64,000 nucleotides of DNA from Niabella soli DSM 19437 (GTDB lineage: Bacteria; Bacteroidota; Bacteroidia; Chitinophagales; Chitinophagaceae): NCBI RefSeq assembly GCF_000243115.2, contig NZ_CP007035.1, forward strand, positions 2,728,001-2,792,000, written 5' to 3'. Made by a program: the position numbers and the translations under genes. The notes beneath the pieces are model-generated. The model was not told the DNA's origin. It made no database searches and saw only the letters and a list, made by a program, of their open reading frames with translations. Numbering within the stretch: position 1 is the stretch's first letter; every line of letters begins with the position of its first letter. Positions 27,020 to 36,609 of this stretch are shown piece after piece.

Positions 27020-27123
27020 CAAAAAACTTTGTCCATTTCCTGTTTGGCCAATACCCTTAAAACCCGCTGCTGATAAGAGTTACAGAAAGCGACCGCTCCC
27101 AAGATCCTATGAAGCATACATTT

Positions 27124-27173
27124 AAAAAAAGCCTGAAACCCGCTCCAGTAAAGCATTACGCGGGTTTATAGGC
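27124..27173 (-). terminator. intrinsic terminator after the xthA-DUF4286 operon
   Basis: On the minus strand GCCT..AAACCCGC pairs with GCGGGTTT.AGGC, followed at once by seven T. A 12-bp stem with a small internal loop and a 16-base apical loop. Confidence 0.8.
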
Positions 27174-27256
27174 TGAAAACCGCGCGGCACGTGGGTTTTA
27201 AGGAATATACAACTTATTTCAGATACATAGCAAGCCCATAAAAATGTTATGCACAT

Positions 27257-27574
27257 TCAATTCACAACCTCCAATGCCGACTCAAATCCATAACAATCCG
27301 TTCCCCAGGTGGTCATCATTTCCCGGTGTAAGGCCGAATAATGCCGGCTTGCAAAAGTCTTATAATCTTCAATCGACCGGGCATAAAATTGCACGGCATA
27401 GGTAAATCCATCGTCGCCGTCCTGCTCAAATAGCTTTAAAATAAGCGCATCATAAAAACAACCTGTGGCCAAATAAGCAGGTATATGTACTTTCCTTAAC
27501 CAATCGAGCCAGTTTTCATGAATTTCGGGAGCCACTTTCGTCGTAACATTCCATATAAAAGCCGGTTTCATCAA
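27257..27574 (-). CDS. DUF4286 family protein
   Basis: 105 residues starting FIWNVTTKVAPEIHENWLDW, then HIPAYLATGCFYDALILKL and TYAVQFYARSIEDYKTF. This is the ferredoxin-like DUF4286 family found in Bacteroidota; no function is known. Its start overlaps the stop region of the exonuclease III gene by 4 bases, so the two are an operon. Confidence 0.85.
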   Translation of the reverse strand: MMKPAFIWNVTTKVAPEIHENWLDWLRKVHIPAYLATGCFYDALILKLFEQDGDDGFTYAVQFYARSIEDYKTFASRHYSALHREMMTTWGTDCYGFESALEVVN

Positions 27575-28341
27575 ATTTCTAATTTAAGGTATACAGGGCA
27601 ATGATCACTATGTTTAACATCCGGGTAAATATCGGCTTCCACTACCTTATTTTTTAAAGCGTCCGTTACGGTTATATAATCAATACGCCACCCCTTATTA
27701 TTCAAACGCACGGAGGGAAACCGTTGGCTCCACCAACTGTAGCGGTGCGCCTCCTCCGGATGTAACAACCGAAATGTATCATTAAACCCATTTTTTAAAA
27801 ATTTTGTCATCCATTCCCGCTCTTCCGGTAAAAATCCGGATGAGTTTTTATTGCCCTTCGGGTCGTGGATATCTATCGCTTCATGGGCAATATTATAGTC
27901 GCCGCAAAGCACCAGGCGCGGGTGTTTATTTTTCAATTCCTGCAAATAGGTATAAAATTCATCCAGCCATATATACTTAAACCCCTGGCGCACTTCACCA
28001 CTGGTGCCGCTTGGGAAATAAGCGTTGATCAAGCGAACGGCTCCAAAATCCAACTGTATCACCCTTCCCTCTTCGTCGCTAACCTGATGGCCGGTACCGT
28101 AAATTATATTATCCGGTGGTATTTTAGTAAACACTGAAACACCGCTGTATCCTTTTTTTTGAGCAGAGAACCAGTAGCCGGTATAACCTAAACTTTCAAA
28201 CAACTCTTTATCAACGTTTTCGACCGAAGCTTTGGTTTCCTGCAGGCAAATAATATCCGCAGGATCCGTTTTCAGCCAGTCGATAAACCCCTTTTTAATA
28301 GCGGCTCTGATGCCGTTAACATTGTAACTTATAATACGCAT
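27571..28341 (-). CDS. xthA: exodeoxyribonuclease III
   Basis: AP endonuclease/3' exonuclease of base-excision repair. MRIISYNVNGIRAAIKKGF, DIICLQETKA, GYSGVSVFTK, LCGDYNIAH and the C-terminal RIDYITV...KHSDHCPVYLKL carry the metal and catalytic residues (Asn, Glu, Asp, Asn, Asp, His). 256 residues from the ATG at 28341; the open codons upstream include the promoter box at 28366. Confidence 0.96.
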   Translation of the reverse strand: MRIISYNVNGIRAAIKKGFIDWLKTDPADIICLQETKASVENVDKELFESLGYTGYWFSAQKKGYSGVSVFTKIPPDNIIYGTGHQVSDEEGRVIQLDFGAVRLINAYFPSGTSGEVRQGFKYIWLDEFYTYLQELKNKHPRLVLCGDYNIAHEAIDIHDPKGNKNSSGFLPEEREWMTKFLKNGFNDTFRLLHPEEAHRYSWWSQRFPSVRLNNKGWRIDYITVTDALKNKVVEADIYPDVKHSDHCPVYLKLEI

Positions 28342-28365
28342 AAAGGCTACATCAATTAATCGGCA

Positions 28366-28373
28366 CAAAAATA
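28366..28373 (-). promoter_or_regulatory. -7 promoter box of xthA
   Basis: TATTTTTG on the minus strand, matching TAnnTTTG, 24 bases upstream of the ATG at 28341; supports that start over the upstream codons. Confidence 0.45.
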
Positions 28374-28440
28374 ACAGGATTTACTTATTAAAAATTTTAT
28401 GATTTATATTCGTTCTTAAATCTTATCCATTGTTAATAAA

Positions 28441-29190
28441 ATGAATGAAAAGGAACAACTAAAACCCCAGGAACGGATCATTCCCGCAAAAGAGCATATT
28501 TACCTGGAAGGCCCAAAAAGCAGAACCTATGAACTTGGATTTGCCGTTCATGTATTGTGGCAGTTTTTAAAGGGGTTCCGGACCCTTCACTTTGTGGGGC
28601 CTTGTATTACTGTATTTGGTTCCGCCCGTTTTAAAGAAGACCATATCTATTATAAAAAAGCCGAAGCATTTGGCCGGAGAATTGCCGATCTGGGTTTTAC
28701 TACCTTAACCGGTGGCGGACCGGGCATTATGGAAGCTGCTAATAAAGGTGCTTTTGAAGCGGGGGGTGAATCTGTAGGCTGTAATATCAAATTGCCGTTT
28801 GAGCAGCATTACAACAAGTACCTGACCGATGCCGTAACGTTTGATCACTTCTTTGTGCGCAAAGTATTGCTGGTAAAATACAGCTATGCATTTATCATTA
28901 TGCCCGGAGGTTTTGGTACCATGGATGAATTTTTTGAAACCATTACCTTAATTCAGACCAAGACCATCACGCAATTCCCTATCGTACTTTTTGGCAAAGA
29001 ATTTTATAAAGAGCTGATGATTACAATTGAAGGCATGGCCGAACAGGGGACCATATCCAAGGAGGACATGAACCTGGTTTTACTTACGGATGATGTAGAT
29101 GAAGCTATGGAGCATATCCGCCAGTATATTATCGCCAATTATAAGATCAAAAAACGCTGGAAGATACCCTGGATGATCGACAAAAGCTGA
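28441..29190 (+). CDS. LOG/TIGR00730 family Rossmann-fold protein
   Basis: 249 residues with the family's two signatures, GGGPGIMEAANKGA and PGGFGTMDEFFE. Family members hydrolyse nucleoside 5'-monophosphates to free base and ribose-5-P (LOG cytokinin-activating enzymes); in bacteria the natural substrate is often unclear. Divergent from xthA. Full length with the long N-terminal extension seen in Bacteroidota. Confidence 0.92.
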   Translation: MNEKEQLKPQERIIPAKEHIYLEGPKSRTYELGFAVHVLWQFLKGFRTLHFVGPCITVFGSARFKEDHIYYKKAEAFGRRIADLGFTTLTGGGPGIMEAANKGAFEAGGESVGCNIKLPFEQHYNKYLTDAVTFDHFFVRKVLLVKYSYAFIIMPGGFGTMDEFFETITLIQTKTITQFPIVLFGKEFYKELMITIEGMAEQGTISKEDMNLVLLTDDVDEAMEHIRQYIIANYKIKKRWKIPWMIDKS

Positions 29191-29247
29191 TGATTGCCTG
29201 GCGTGCGCTCTGTTAAAATTAATTACTATCATAAAATATCCTTGAAT

Positions 29248-30042
29248 ATGAAATTGCCTCACCTGTTCCTGTTGTTATGTTTATCGTCCCAATTAAATGC
29301 CCAGCCGCATTTTGCCCGTAAATGGGTGCAGCTTTTTAACGGAAAGGACCTGAAAGGCTGGACGCCCAAAATAAGGGGATACGACCTGGGCGATAATTTC
29401 GGAAATACCTTCAGGGTAGTAAATGGCGCCATACAGGTAAATTATGACCATTATAAAACCTTTGACGATCGCTTTGGCCATCTTTTTTACAAGACCCCTT
29501 TTTCTTACTACCTGTTGGCAGTGGAATACCGTTTTGTTGGCAAGCAAACGCCCGGCGCTCCCGGTTGGGCCTATAAAAACAGCGGGATTATGCTCCACTG
29601 CCAGCCGCCGCAAACCATGCTGAAAAACCAGGATTTTCCTATTTCCATTGAAGATCAATTATTGGGAGGCGATACTACCGGCGAGCGCAGTACCTGTAAT
29701 GTTTGTACCCCGGGAACAAATATCGAAATGGACGGAAAGCTGGAAACAAAACACTGTATTAATTCCACCTCCAAAACCTTCCGGAATGATGTGTGGGTAA
29801 GGGCTGAAGTACTGGTACTGGGCGATTCCATCATCAAACAAATTGTGAATGGGGATACGGTTCTTGTTTATGAAAAGCCCCAATTGGGCGGCGGCAATGT
29901 TACAGACTTTGACCCCTCGGTTAAAAAGGATGGGCAATTGCTACAATCGGGATACATTTCACTGCAAAGCGAGGGGCACCCCGTGGAATTCAGAAAAGTA
30001 GAGATCATTGACCTGAGCCCTTATTATGAAAAAAAGAAATAA
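29248..30042 (+). CDS. secreted DUF1080 protein (3-keto-glycoside hydrolase-like)
   Basis: 264 residues: signal peptide (LPHLFLLLCLSSQLNAQ), then a laminin-G/jelly-roll domain beginning WVQLFNGKDLKGWTPK, the DUF1080 hallmark, with GWAYKNSGIMLHCQPPQ inside. Some members hydrolyse 3-keto-glycosides or 3-keto-disaccharides together with Gfo/Idh/MocA dehydrogenases. The ATG at 29248 is chosen because the signal peptide begins there. A second DUF1080 gene is at 48434. Confidence 0.88.
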   Translation: MKLPHLFLLLCLSSQLNAQPHFARKWVQLFNGKDLKGWTPKIRGYDLGDNFGNTFRVVNGAIQVNYDHYKTFDDRFGHLFYKTPFSYYLLAVEYRFVGKQTPGAPGWAYKNSGIMLHCQPPQTMLKNQDFPISIEDQLLGGDTTGERSTCNVCTPGTNIEMDGKLETKHCINSTSKTFRNDVWVRAEVLVLGDSIIKQIVNGDTVLVYEKPQLGGGNVTDFDPSVKKDGQLLQSGYISLQSEGHPVEFRKVEIIDLSPYYEKKK

Positions 30043-30066
30043 TTTCACCGCACCAAAATAAAAGAT

Positions 30067-30339
30067 ATGAACGGAGTTGATCTCTTAGGTGCCGTAGCTG
30101 GCGTTATTACCACCCTTACCTTTCTGCCACAGGTAATTAAAACCATAAAGGATAAATCGGTTAAGGATATCTCCTTAATGATGTTTGTGATTGCGGCTGT
30201 AAATGAGGCTATGTGGATCGTATACGGCGCATTAAAAAATGATTGGGTGATCATTCTCACCAACGCCGTTATCCTTTGCCTGTCGCTAACAATGATCTAT
30301 CTCAAAATTGCCTACGCCCGTAAAAAAGCAAACGTATGA
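30067..30339 (+). CDS. SemiSWEET transporter (PQ-loop)
   Basis: 90 residues with three transmembrane helices, one half of a SWEET sugar transporter, acting as a dimer. The motif TFLPQVIKTIKDKSVKDISL holds the PQ dipeptide, and NEAMWIVYG the conserved Asn/Trp pocket. The stop overlaps the start of the RlpA gene by 4 bases (ATGA). Confidence 0.92.
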   Translation: MNGVDLLGAVAGVITTLTFLPQVIKTIKDKSVKDISLMMFVIAAVNEAMWIVYGALKNDWVIILTNAVILCLSLTMIYLKIAYARKKANV

Positions 30340-30692
30340 TCCGGTATGGAGCGATACTGCTGCTGGGGATTATATTATTTTCGTCCTGCAGCCGAAAAAT
30401 AACTGAGACGGGAAATGCCTCTTATTATTCTAATAGTTTTAAAGGCAGGAAAACCGCCAGTGGCGCTACTTTCAGACAAAGCAAAAAAACGGCGGCACAT
30501 AAAACATTACCGCTGGGCACCAAGGTGACGGTCATCAATTTAAAAAACGGGCGAAAAGTAAAAGTGCATATCAACGACAGGGGTCCTTTTGTTGAAGGCC
30601 GGATCATTGACCTCAGCAGAAAAGCAGCCCGGAAAATCGGGATGTTAAACGACGGGGTAGTTCCTGTAAAGGTCAAATACAAGAAAAAATAA
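30336..30692 (+). CDS. RlpA-like septal ring lipoprotein
   Basis: 118 residues. A lipoprotein signal (LLLGIILFSSCSRK, lipidation at the Cys) leads into a double-psi beta barrel: GNASYYSNSFKGRKTASG, AAHKTLPLGTKVTVINLKNG and HINDRGPFVEGRIIDLS, with the conserved Asp of the catalytic face. RlpA proteins act on denuded peptidoglycan glycans. No SPOR domain, which is usual for short versions. Translation-coupled to the SemiSWEET gene. Confidence 0.92.
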   Translation: MIRYGAILLLGIILFSSCSRKITETGNASYYSNSFKGRKTASGATFRQSKKTAAHKTLPLGTKVTVINLKNGRKVKVHINDRGPFVEGRIIDLSRKAARKIGMLNDGVVPVKVKYKKK

Positions 30693-30730
30693 CCCTGTAA
30701 AAATAGGCTTATTTCTTAACGTGAAATGTT

Positions 30731-30765
30731 AAACGATAAACGTGAAAGGCTCACGTTTATCGTTT
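30731..30765. terminator. bidirectional hairpin between rlpA-like gene and metH
   Basis: AAACGATAAACGTGA (30731-30745) is perfectly inverted as TCACGTTTATCGTTT (30751-30765), a 15-bp stem with a 5-base loop, between convergent genes. No strong T-run outside the stem itself. Confidence 0.72.
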
Positions 30766-30812
30766 CCCGCCTGACCTCATTCGGGCAGGTTTCCCGTCTC
30801 ACGAATAAAACA

Positions 30813-33503
30813 CTACTCCAGCACCGGCCGCAACCAGCGCCGCAGGTCTTCTTCCGGCATTTCTTTACGTTGCATATAATCGAGGAACTGATCCTCCTGG
30901 ATTTTCCCCACGCCAAAATATTTGCTTTCGGGATGACTGAAATACCATCCGCAAACGGAAGAGGCGGGATACATTGCCAATGCTTCTGTAAGATGCACCC
31001 CTGTAACCGGTTCGCCGCCCAGCAACTCAAATAATTTATATTTTTCCGTATGATCCGGACAGGCAGGGTAGCCCGGCGCCGGCCGGATACCCAGGTATTT
31101 TTCCTGGATCAATTCTTCGTTTGAGAGGGTTTCCTCCTGAACATAGCCCCATAATTCCTTCCGCACTTTCTGATGCAACAATTCCGCAAACGCTTCTGCA
31201 AAACGGTCCGACAGGGCCTGCAGGTTGATCTTACTGTAATCGTCATTCTGAGCAATAAAACGCTCCAGGTGTGGCTCAATGCCATGTATGGTTACCGCAA
31301 AAGCGCCTAAAAAATCGCCTTCCTTACCCGGATTTATAAAATCCGAAAGGCTCAGGTTCGGTTGTCCCGCAGCTTTTTTGATTTGTTGCCGTAAAAACTG
31401 TAACGCAATAGTTGTATCAGCCGCCGGCTGCACTTCAATCGTATCATCCCCGGTTTTACGCACTGGCCAGAAACCCACGGTTCCCTGGGCCGTTAGCCAT
31501 TTTTCTGTGATGATCTGGTCCAGCAGTTTATTAGCGTCGTTGTAGAGCTTTGTAGCTTCCTTACCTACTATCGGGTCTTCCAGTATCTGTGGGAATTTAC
31601 CATGCAACTCCCATGAAATAAAGAAGGGCTGCCAGTCGAAAAAAGTCCTTATTTCCGCAAGGTCATAGTCTTCGAACGTTTTAGTTCCTGTAAACGTTGG
31701 CTGTTTGGGCTGGAAGCCATTCCAGTCAATAGCCGCTTTGTTCTCCTGCGCCCCGTCAAAAGGCAGGAACTCCTTCACTTTTTTCTTGCTGGCAAAATCT
31801 GCCGCCAGTTTCACATATTCTTTCTTAATGCCTTCAAGGAATGCCGGCTTTTGTTCCGGATTTAATAAAGACCCCGCAACGGTTACACTACGCGAAGCAT
31901 CCAGCACATGCACCACCCCATTATCAAACTGAGGGGCAATTTTTACCGCAGTATGCATCCGGGAAGTGGTGGCTCCGCCAATCAGCAGGGGCTGTTTCAT
32001 TTGCCGGCGCTGCATCTCATGCGCTACGTTTACCATCTCATCCAACGAGGGAGTGATCAACCCGCTCACCCCAATGATATCTGCTTTTTCCTTTTCGGCA
32101 GTGTCCAGTATTTTATCGGTGGGCACCATTACACCCAGGTCGATGATCTTGTAACCGTTGCAGGCCAGCACCACGCCCACTATATTTTTCCCGATATCAT
32201 GTACATCACCCTTAACGGTTGCCAGTAATATTTTAGGTGCTGATTCTTCATCAATATCCGGGTTGGCTTTCTTTTCTTCTTCTATAAAAGGCGTCAGCCA
32301 GGCCACGCTCTTTTTCATCACCCGCGCACTTTTCACTACCTGCGGCAAAAACATTTTACCGGCGCCAAACAGGTCGCCCACTACGTCCATTCCGGCCATC
32401 AACGGCCCTTCAATCACTTCCAGCGGACGCGGGTATTTTTGACGGGCTTCCTCGGTATCTTCATCAATATAATCGGTAATACCGTTCACCAATGCGTGTT
32501 TCAGCCGTTCTTCCACAGAAGTGCTGCGCCAGGCCAGATCTTTTTTCTCGGTCTTTCCGGCAGATTTTACGGTCTCTGCAAAGGCCAGCAGTTTTTCGGT
32601 AGCTTCATTATTATCGTTGTTCCGGTTTAAGATCACGTCTTCACAAAGCTGGCGGAGCTGCGGTTCAATTTCATCGTACACCGCCAACTGGCCGGCATTC
32701 ACGATGCCCATGTTCATACCCTGTTTAATAGCATAATATAAAAACACGGCGTGCATCGCTTCCCGAACCGGCTCATTTCCCCTGAAGGAGAAGGAAAGGT
32801 TGCTGACCCCGCCGCTGATGCTTACTTCCGGCATCAGTTGCTTGATCTCTTTGGTGGCCTGTATAAAATCTACCCCATAATTATTATGCTCTTCCAGACC
32901 GGTGGCAATGGCAAAAACATTCGGGTCAAAAATAATATCCTGAGGATGAAACCCAACCTGCTCCGTTAATATTTTATAGGCCCGATGGCAGATCGACACT
33001 TTACGTTCTTTTGTATCGGCTTGTCCCTGTTCATCAAACGCCATCACCACCACGGCCGCTCCAAAGCTTTTACAGATGATCGCCTGTTCAATAAACTTCT
33101 CCACTCCTTCTTTCATGGAGATAGAGTTAACGATACATTTTCCCTGAACGCATTTTAACCCTGCCTGAATGATCTCGAACTTGGACGAATCGATCATCAG
33201 CGGCACTTTGGCTATATCAGGCTCACTCTGCACCAGGTTAACAAAAATGGTCATCGCCTGCACGCCGTCCAGCAGCGCGTCATCCATATTAATATCGATC
33301 ACCTGTGCCCCGTTCTCTACCTGCTGACGTGCCACGCTAAGGGCCTCTTCGTATTTGTTCTCCCGTATTAACCGGGCAAACTTTTTTGAGCCGGTCACGT
33401 TGGTTCGTTCCCCGATGTTTATAAAATTTGTCTCCGGCCGCACCACCAATGGTTCCAGCCCCGAGAGACTTAAATAAGAATGAATTGTTGTATTTGCTGA
33501 CAT
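30813..33503 (-). CDS. metH: methionine synthase MetH, C-terminal protein (folate, cobalamin and activation domains)
   Basis: 896 residues that form the later part of cobalamin-dependent methionine synthase. Residues 20-285 are the methyltetrahydrofolate (pterin-binding) barrel with [17 protein letters not shown]; 325-420 the cap; then the cobalamin-binding domain with DVHDIGKN (433-438; His is the lower axial ligand) and [13 protein letters not shown]; residues about 575-896 are the S-adenosylmethionine reactivation domain ending in [12 protein letters not shown]. The homocysteine domain is a separate protein encoded at 34605. A GAGGAG ribosome site precedes the ATG. All domains look intact. 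Confidence 0.97.
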   Translation of the reverse strand: MSANTTIHSYLSLSGLEPLVVRPETNFINIGERTNVTGSKKFARLIRENKYEEALSVARQQVENGAQVIDINMDDALLDGVQAMTIFVNLVQSEPDIAKVPLMIDSSKFEIIQAGLKCVQGKCIVNSISMKEGVEKFIEQAIICKSFGAAVVVMAFDEQGQADTKERKVSICHRAYKILTEQVGFHPQDIIFDPNVFAIATGLEEHNNYGVDFIQATKEIKQLMPEVSISGGVSNLSFSFRGNEPVREAMHAVFLYYAIKQGMNMGIVNAGQLAVYDEIEPQLRQLCEDVILNRNNDNNEATEKLLAFAETVKSAGKTEKKDLAWRSTSVEERLKHALVNGITDYIDEDTEEARQKYPRPLEVIEGPLMAGMDVVGDLFGAGKMFLPQVVKSARVMKKSVAWLTPFIEEEKKANPDIDEESAPKILLATVKGDVHDIGKNIVGVVLACNGYKIIDLGVMVPTDKILDTAEKEKADIIGVSGLITPSLDEMVNVAHEMQRRQMKQPLLIGGATTSRMHTAVKIAPQFDNGVVHVLDASRSVTVAGSLLNPEQKPAFLEGIKKEYVKLAADFASKKKVKEFLPFDGAQENKAAIDWNGFQPKQPTFTGTKTFEDYDLAEIRTFFDWQPFFISWELHGKFPQILEDPIVGKEATKLYNDANKLLDQIITEKWLTAQGTVGFWPVRKTGDDTIEVQPAADTTIALQFLRQQIKKAAGQPNLSLSDFINPGKEGDFLGAFAVTIHGIEPHLERFIAQNDDYSKINLQALSDRFAEAFAELLHQKVRKELWGYVQEETLSNEELIQEKYLGIRPAPGYPACPDHTEKYKLFELLGGEPVTGVHLTEALAMYPASSVCGWYFSHPESKYFGVGKIQEDQFLDYMQRKEMPEEDLRRWLRPVLE

Positions 33504-33520
33504 GAATATACTCCTCGTTA

Positions 33521-34624
33521 TTATTTTATGTTTTGTTGCAGTAGTTTTAGCACCTGCTTTTCCGGAAAGAATATTTTATACTTGCTTGCAAAAATTTGCT
33601 TATTCTCCTTTCCTAATGTATAACGTATTAAATTTTCCTTTTTGTTCTTACAAAGTACTATCCCAATTGTTTTATTCTCTTCCGTCGTCTTCATCTCTTC
33701 ATCATAATAATTCACATACATCTGTAACTGTCCAAGGTATTGATGTTTCAATGCCCCGATCTTTAGATCGATCAAAACAAAACAGCGCAAGATCCTGTGA
33801 TAAAAAACCAGGTCGACATAATAATCTTCTCCGTCTATTTGTATTCTTTTCTGCCGGTCTACAAACAAGAATCCCTTCCCCAGTTCTTTCAAAAAATCTT
33901 TTATTTTGGTTAAGATTGCTTCTTCCAGATCGGTTTCAGTATAAAGATCTTTTTCCTGAAGATTTAAAAATTCCAGTATATAGGGATCCTTTACTGCATC
34001 TGATGGTGTTGCCACCACATGCCCCCTCACACTCAGTTCCTTTACGCCTTTTTTATTTCTGCTAAGCACCAACCGTTCATATAAAGCGCTGTTATATTGC
34101 CGTTGCAGTTCCGGCACGCTCCATTTTTCATTGAAAGATTCAATTGTATAAAATCTTCTTTCATAATTGTCTTCAATACGCATAAGCACAAGGTAGTGCG
34201 ACCATGAAAGATTAAACAGAGATTTCCGAGACAGTGTCTCGGATTTTTGAACAGCATCTGTTGTTGATTTCCGGGACACTGTCTCGGATTTTTGAAACTT
34301 CTTTATAAATTGATTATATTCTTCTTTGTACACATTGTAGAACCTGGGCATATTTTCCAGGTTATCCACTGAAAACCCTTTACCAAACTCTTTGGTAAGC
34401 CTTGTTGATAATCCGTTTAAGGTTTTCGCCGCATACCCCGCACGCTGACTGCCATTCTGCTCGTATTCTACAATAAGGCGCCCTACATGAAAACATGTTT
34501 CTGCAAGAGTAGTATTGATCACTTGGTACAGGTCGGTCTTCGAGTGCTGTACCAGCGATTTTACAGATGAATAAAGAGATAATATGGTAGCTTTTTTCTG
34601 CACGCTATTCAATAGTTTCAACAA
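33521..34624 (-). CDS. DUF1016 (YhcG-type) PD-(D/E)XK nuclease-domain protein
   Basis: 367 residues. The N-terminal DUF1016_N helical domain (about 15-145) has [11 protein letters not shown] and [16 protein letters not shown]; the C-terminal nuclease-like domain has Asp271 (YVDLVFYH), Asp286-Lys288 (IDLKIG) and Gln299 (GQLQMYV), a PD-DxK-type site. Residues 111-120 and 126-135 are near copies ([20 protein letters not shown]). The start is TTG at 34624, 20 bases inside the end of the homocysteine-domain gene; no early ATG exists. It lies between the two metH genes with only 17 bases to the second. By eye it is more AT-rich than metH, suggesting transfer. Relatives occur near restriction-modification genes; role unproven. 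Confidence 0.88.
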   Translation of the reverse strand: MLKLLNSVQKKATILSLYSSVKSLVQHSKTDLYQVINTTLAETCFHVGRLIVEYEQNGSQRAGYAAKTLNGLSTRLTKEFGKGFSVDNLENMPRFYNVYKEEYNQFIKKFQKSETVSRKSTTDAVQKSETLSRKSLFNLSWSHYLVLMRIEDNYERRFYTIESFNEKWSVPELQRQYNSALYERLVLSRNKKGVKELSVRGHVVATPSDAVKDPYILEFLNLQEKDLYTETDLEEAILTKIKDFLKELGKGFLFVDRQKRIQIDGEDYYVDLVFYHRILRCFVLIDLKIGALKHQYLGQLQMYVNYYDEEMKTTEENKTIGIVLCKNKKENLIRYTLGKENKQIFASKYKIFFPEKQVLKLLQQNIK

Positions 34625-35648
34625 CCGGCAACACCCGCGGTGTAACCCCTTTTACTGCTTTTGCAATGGCCGCGATATGTGCCGGCGTGGTACCGCAACA
34701 GCCGCCTACAATATTTACAAATCCCTCCTTTGCCCAATCTTCCAAAAAGGCAGCCGTTTCTGTTGGTTGCTCGTCATATTCCCCCATTGCATTGGGCAGG
34801 CCGGCATTGGGGTATGCGGAAACATAACAGCCGGCCAGGTGTGCCAGTTCTGCCACATGCGGGCGCATTTCTTTTGCTCCCAGGGCGCAGTTCAGTCCCA
34901 CACTCAATGGACTGGCATGTTCTACAGAAATGTAAAAGGCTTCCAATGTTTGTCCACTCAGCGTTCTGCCCGACGCATCGGTAATGGTGCCGCTGATCAT
35001 AATTGGGGCGCCTTCCGCGCCGTTATCAAATCGTTTTGCTTTTTCCGGATGTTCCCTGAAAAACTTTTTGGCGGCAAAAATGGCTGCTTTTGCATTTAAG
35101 GTATCAAAAATGGTCTCGATCAGTAACAGATCGGCTCCGCCGTCCACCAATCCGTGGATCTGCTCTGTATAAGCCGCTACCACCTCGTCAAAAGTCACTG
35201 CGCGGTAGCCTGGGTTATTTACATCCGGAGACAGCGACAGGGTTTTATTGAGTGGCCCGATCGCCCCGGCAATAAACTTAGGACCGGCGCCCGGGTTTGC
35301 TGCGCTGAATTCATCAATCGCTTCACGGGCGCATTTTACGCTGGCCACATTTAATTCATAGGCCAGTGATTGCATGTCATAATCTGCCTGCGCAATGGAG
35401 GTAGAACTGAAAGTATTGGTTTCAATAATATCAGACCCCGCCGCCAGGTATTCTTTATGGATGCTTTTAATAACTTCCGGTTTTGTAAGGCTCAATAAGT
35501 CATTGTTCCCCTTTACATCGCTGTGCCAGTTGGCAAAACGCGCTCCCCGGTAATCGGCCTCCGTCAATTTATACCGCTGGATCATCGTACCCATCGCGCC
35601 ATCCAATACCAGTATTCTTTGTTGTAATAATTTTTTGATTTTGCTCAT
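34605..35648 (-). CDS. metH: methionine synthase, homocysteine S-methyltransferase domain protein
   Basis: 347 residues, the zinc-dependent homocysteine-binding barrel of MetH alone. [17 protein letters not shown] starts the domain; the zinc ligands are Cys254 (GLNCALG) and Cys317-Cys318 (GGCCGT). The rest of the enzyme is in the downstream gene at 30813. A two-protein MetH occurs in other Bacteroidota. The ATG at 35648 is used; eight open codons before it include a near-consensus TAAATTTTG box. First gene of the operon; no cobalamin or SAM riboswitch was seen upstream. Confidence 0.95.
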   Translation of the reverse strand: MSKIKKLLQQRILVLDGAMGTMIQRYKLTEADYRGARFANWHSDVKGNNDLLSLTKPEVIKSIHKEYLAAGSDIIETNTFSSTSIAQADYDMQSLAYELNVASVKCAREAIDEFSAANPGAGPKFIAGAIGPLNKTLSLSPDVNNPGYRAVTFDEVVAAYTEQIHGLVDGGADLLLIETIFDTLNAKAAIFAAKKFFREHPEKAKRFDNGAEGAPIMISGTITDASGRTLSGQTLEAFYISVEHASPLSVGLNCALGAKEMRPHVAELAHLAGCYVSAYPNAGLPNAMGEYDEQPTETAAFLEDWAKEGFVNIVGGCCGTTPAHIAAIAKAVKGVTPRVLPVVETIE

Positions 35649-35672
35649 AGCACAAAATTTAAAGCAGGCCAC

Positions 35673-35898
35673 TTATAGCGCCCTGATCAACAAACCTGAA
35701 AGTAAACGTGGAAAATCTTTTTGTAGAATTTTTACGTTTATTAGTTCAGAATTTTTTAAACAGGCTGAACAATAAACAAATCCGCCTGCGGGTGCAAAGG
35801 TACGTAGATTAGTTGAAATGTTGACAGGTTGATGGGTTGACCAGGCGTCCGTTGCTGTAACCCCCCTAGTCAACTTGTAAACTTTTCAACCTATAAAC
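35673..35898. other. intergenic region upstream of metH, end of recR
   Basis: 226 bases without a gene. The half next to recR is made of TTGACAGGTTGATGGGTTGA-like words that pair with GTCAACTTG...CAACC words, giving weak hairpins that may end recR transcription. I checked for a riboswitch and saw none. Confidence 0.45.
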
Positions 35899-36516
35899 CT
35901 ACCGGTTCATATACCGCTCCACAGGGAGACGGTTCTGGAGGCTACGTCCCAACGTTAGTTCATCGGCATATTCCAGCTCGCCGCCAAAGGCGATGCCCCG
36001 GGCAATAGTGGTGATCTGAACCGGCTGCCCCTGTAGTTTCTTTTGAATATAATAGATAGTAGTGTCTCCCTGAATAGTAGGGTTCAGTGCAAAGATCAGT
36101 TCATCTGTTCTTTCATGTTCAATACGATGCAGTAAGGATCCGATGTTCAGTTGATCAGGGCCGATTCCATCCAGCGGAGAAATCACCCCGCCCAGCACAT
36201 GATAAGTGCCGTTATACTGCTGGGTATTTTCAATGGCAATTACGTCCCGGATGGTTTCCACCACACAAATGGTGCGCTGCTGCCGGTGCGAATTGGCGCA
36301 AACAGAACAAAAATCCCCGTCGGCTACATTAAAGCAGCGTTTGCAGAAACGGATCTCCCGGCGCATGCGGTCGATCGTTTCGCTAAACTGCTGCACCGTT
36401 TCCGGATTTTGACGCAGCAAATGCAGGGCCAGGCGCAGGGCAGTTTTTTTGCCGATGCCGGGTAATTTTGCAAATTCATTTACTGCTGCTTCTAATAAAC
36501 CGGAAGAAAATTGCAT
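35899..36516 (-). CDS. recR: recombination mediator protein RecR
   Basis: Works with RecF and RecO to load RecA at gaps. 205 residues from the ATG at 36516: helix-hairpin-helix (AKLPGIGKKTALRLALHLL), a four-Cys zinc finger (Cys58, Cys61, Cys70, Cys73) and a Toprim domain (ICVVETIRDVIAIE, then YHVLGGVISPLDGIGP). The upstream open codons are not coding, since a TATCTTTG promoter box sits 4 bases before the ATG. Confidence 0.97.
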   Translation of the reverse strand: MQFSSGLLEAAVNEFAKLPGIGKKTALRLALHLLRQNPETVQQFSETIDRMRREIRFCKRCFNVADGDFCSVCANSHRQQRTICVVETIRDVIAIENTQQYNGTYHVLGGVISPLDGIGPDQLNIGSLLHRIEHERTDELIFALNPTIQGDTTIYYIQKKLQGQPVQITTIARGIAFGGELEYADELTLGRSLQNRLPVERYMNR

Positions 36517-36520
36517 CCTG

Positions 36521-36528
36521 CAAAGATA
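36521..36528 (-). promoter_or_regulatory. -7 promoter box of recR
   Basis: TATCTTTG on the minus strand, ending 4 bases before the ATG at 36516. It decides the recR start. Confidence 0.5.
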
Positions 36529-36593
36529 CAATTGAAATAAGAAATTTGTATTTATTAACACCCACTCCCTGCGGGGAATAGCCCAAAAGCGAT

Positions 36594-36601
36594 TATGTTT
36601 G
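36594..36601 (+). promoter_or_regulatory. -7 promoter box of the Ig-like lipoprotein gene
   Basis: TATGTTTG matches TAnnTTTG and covers the first in-frame ATG at 36595, which therefore cannot be the start; the ATG at 36610 can. Confidence 0.5.
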
Positions 36602-36609
36602 CAGAACAT

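Larger units (their letters stand above)
26956..27256. other. 301-base intergenic stretch: HU promoter and a terminator
   Basis: No gene seen. It contains the HU promoter near its left end and the terminator of the DUF4286 gene (27124-27173). The remaining bases show only a second weak AAAACC/GGTTTT pairing near 27176-27206. Confidence 0.6.

Noticed and set aside
30813-35672. metH as a pseudogene broken by an insertion
   Set aside because: The split falls exactly at the domain border, both parts have own starts and ribosome sites, and two-gene MetH is known in the phylum.
35673-35898. cobalamin or SAM riboswitch upstream of metH
   Set aside because: No B12 box, SAM-I or SAM-II core could be found on the minus strand; only a weak CAGG/CCTG pairing.
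36595-36609. ATG at 36595 as start of the Ig-like lipoprotein
   Set aside because: It is covered by the TATGTTTG promoter box; the next ATG starts the signal peptide properly.
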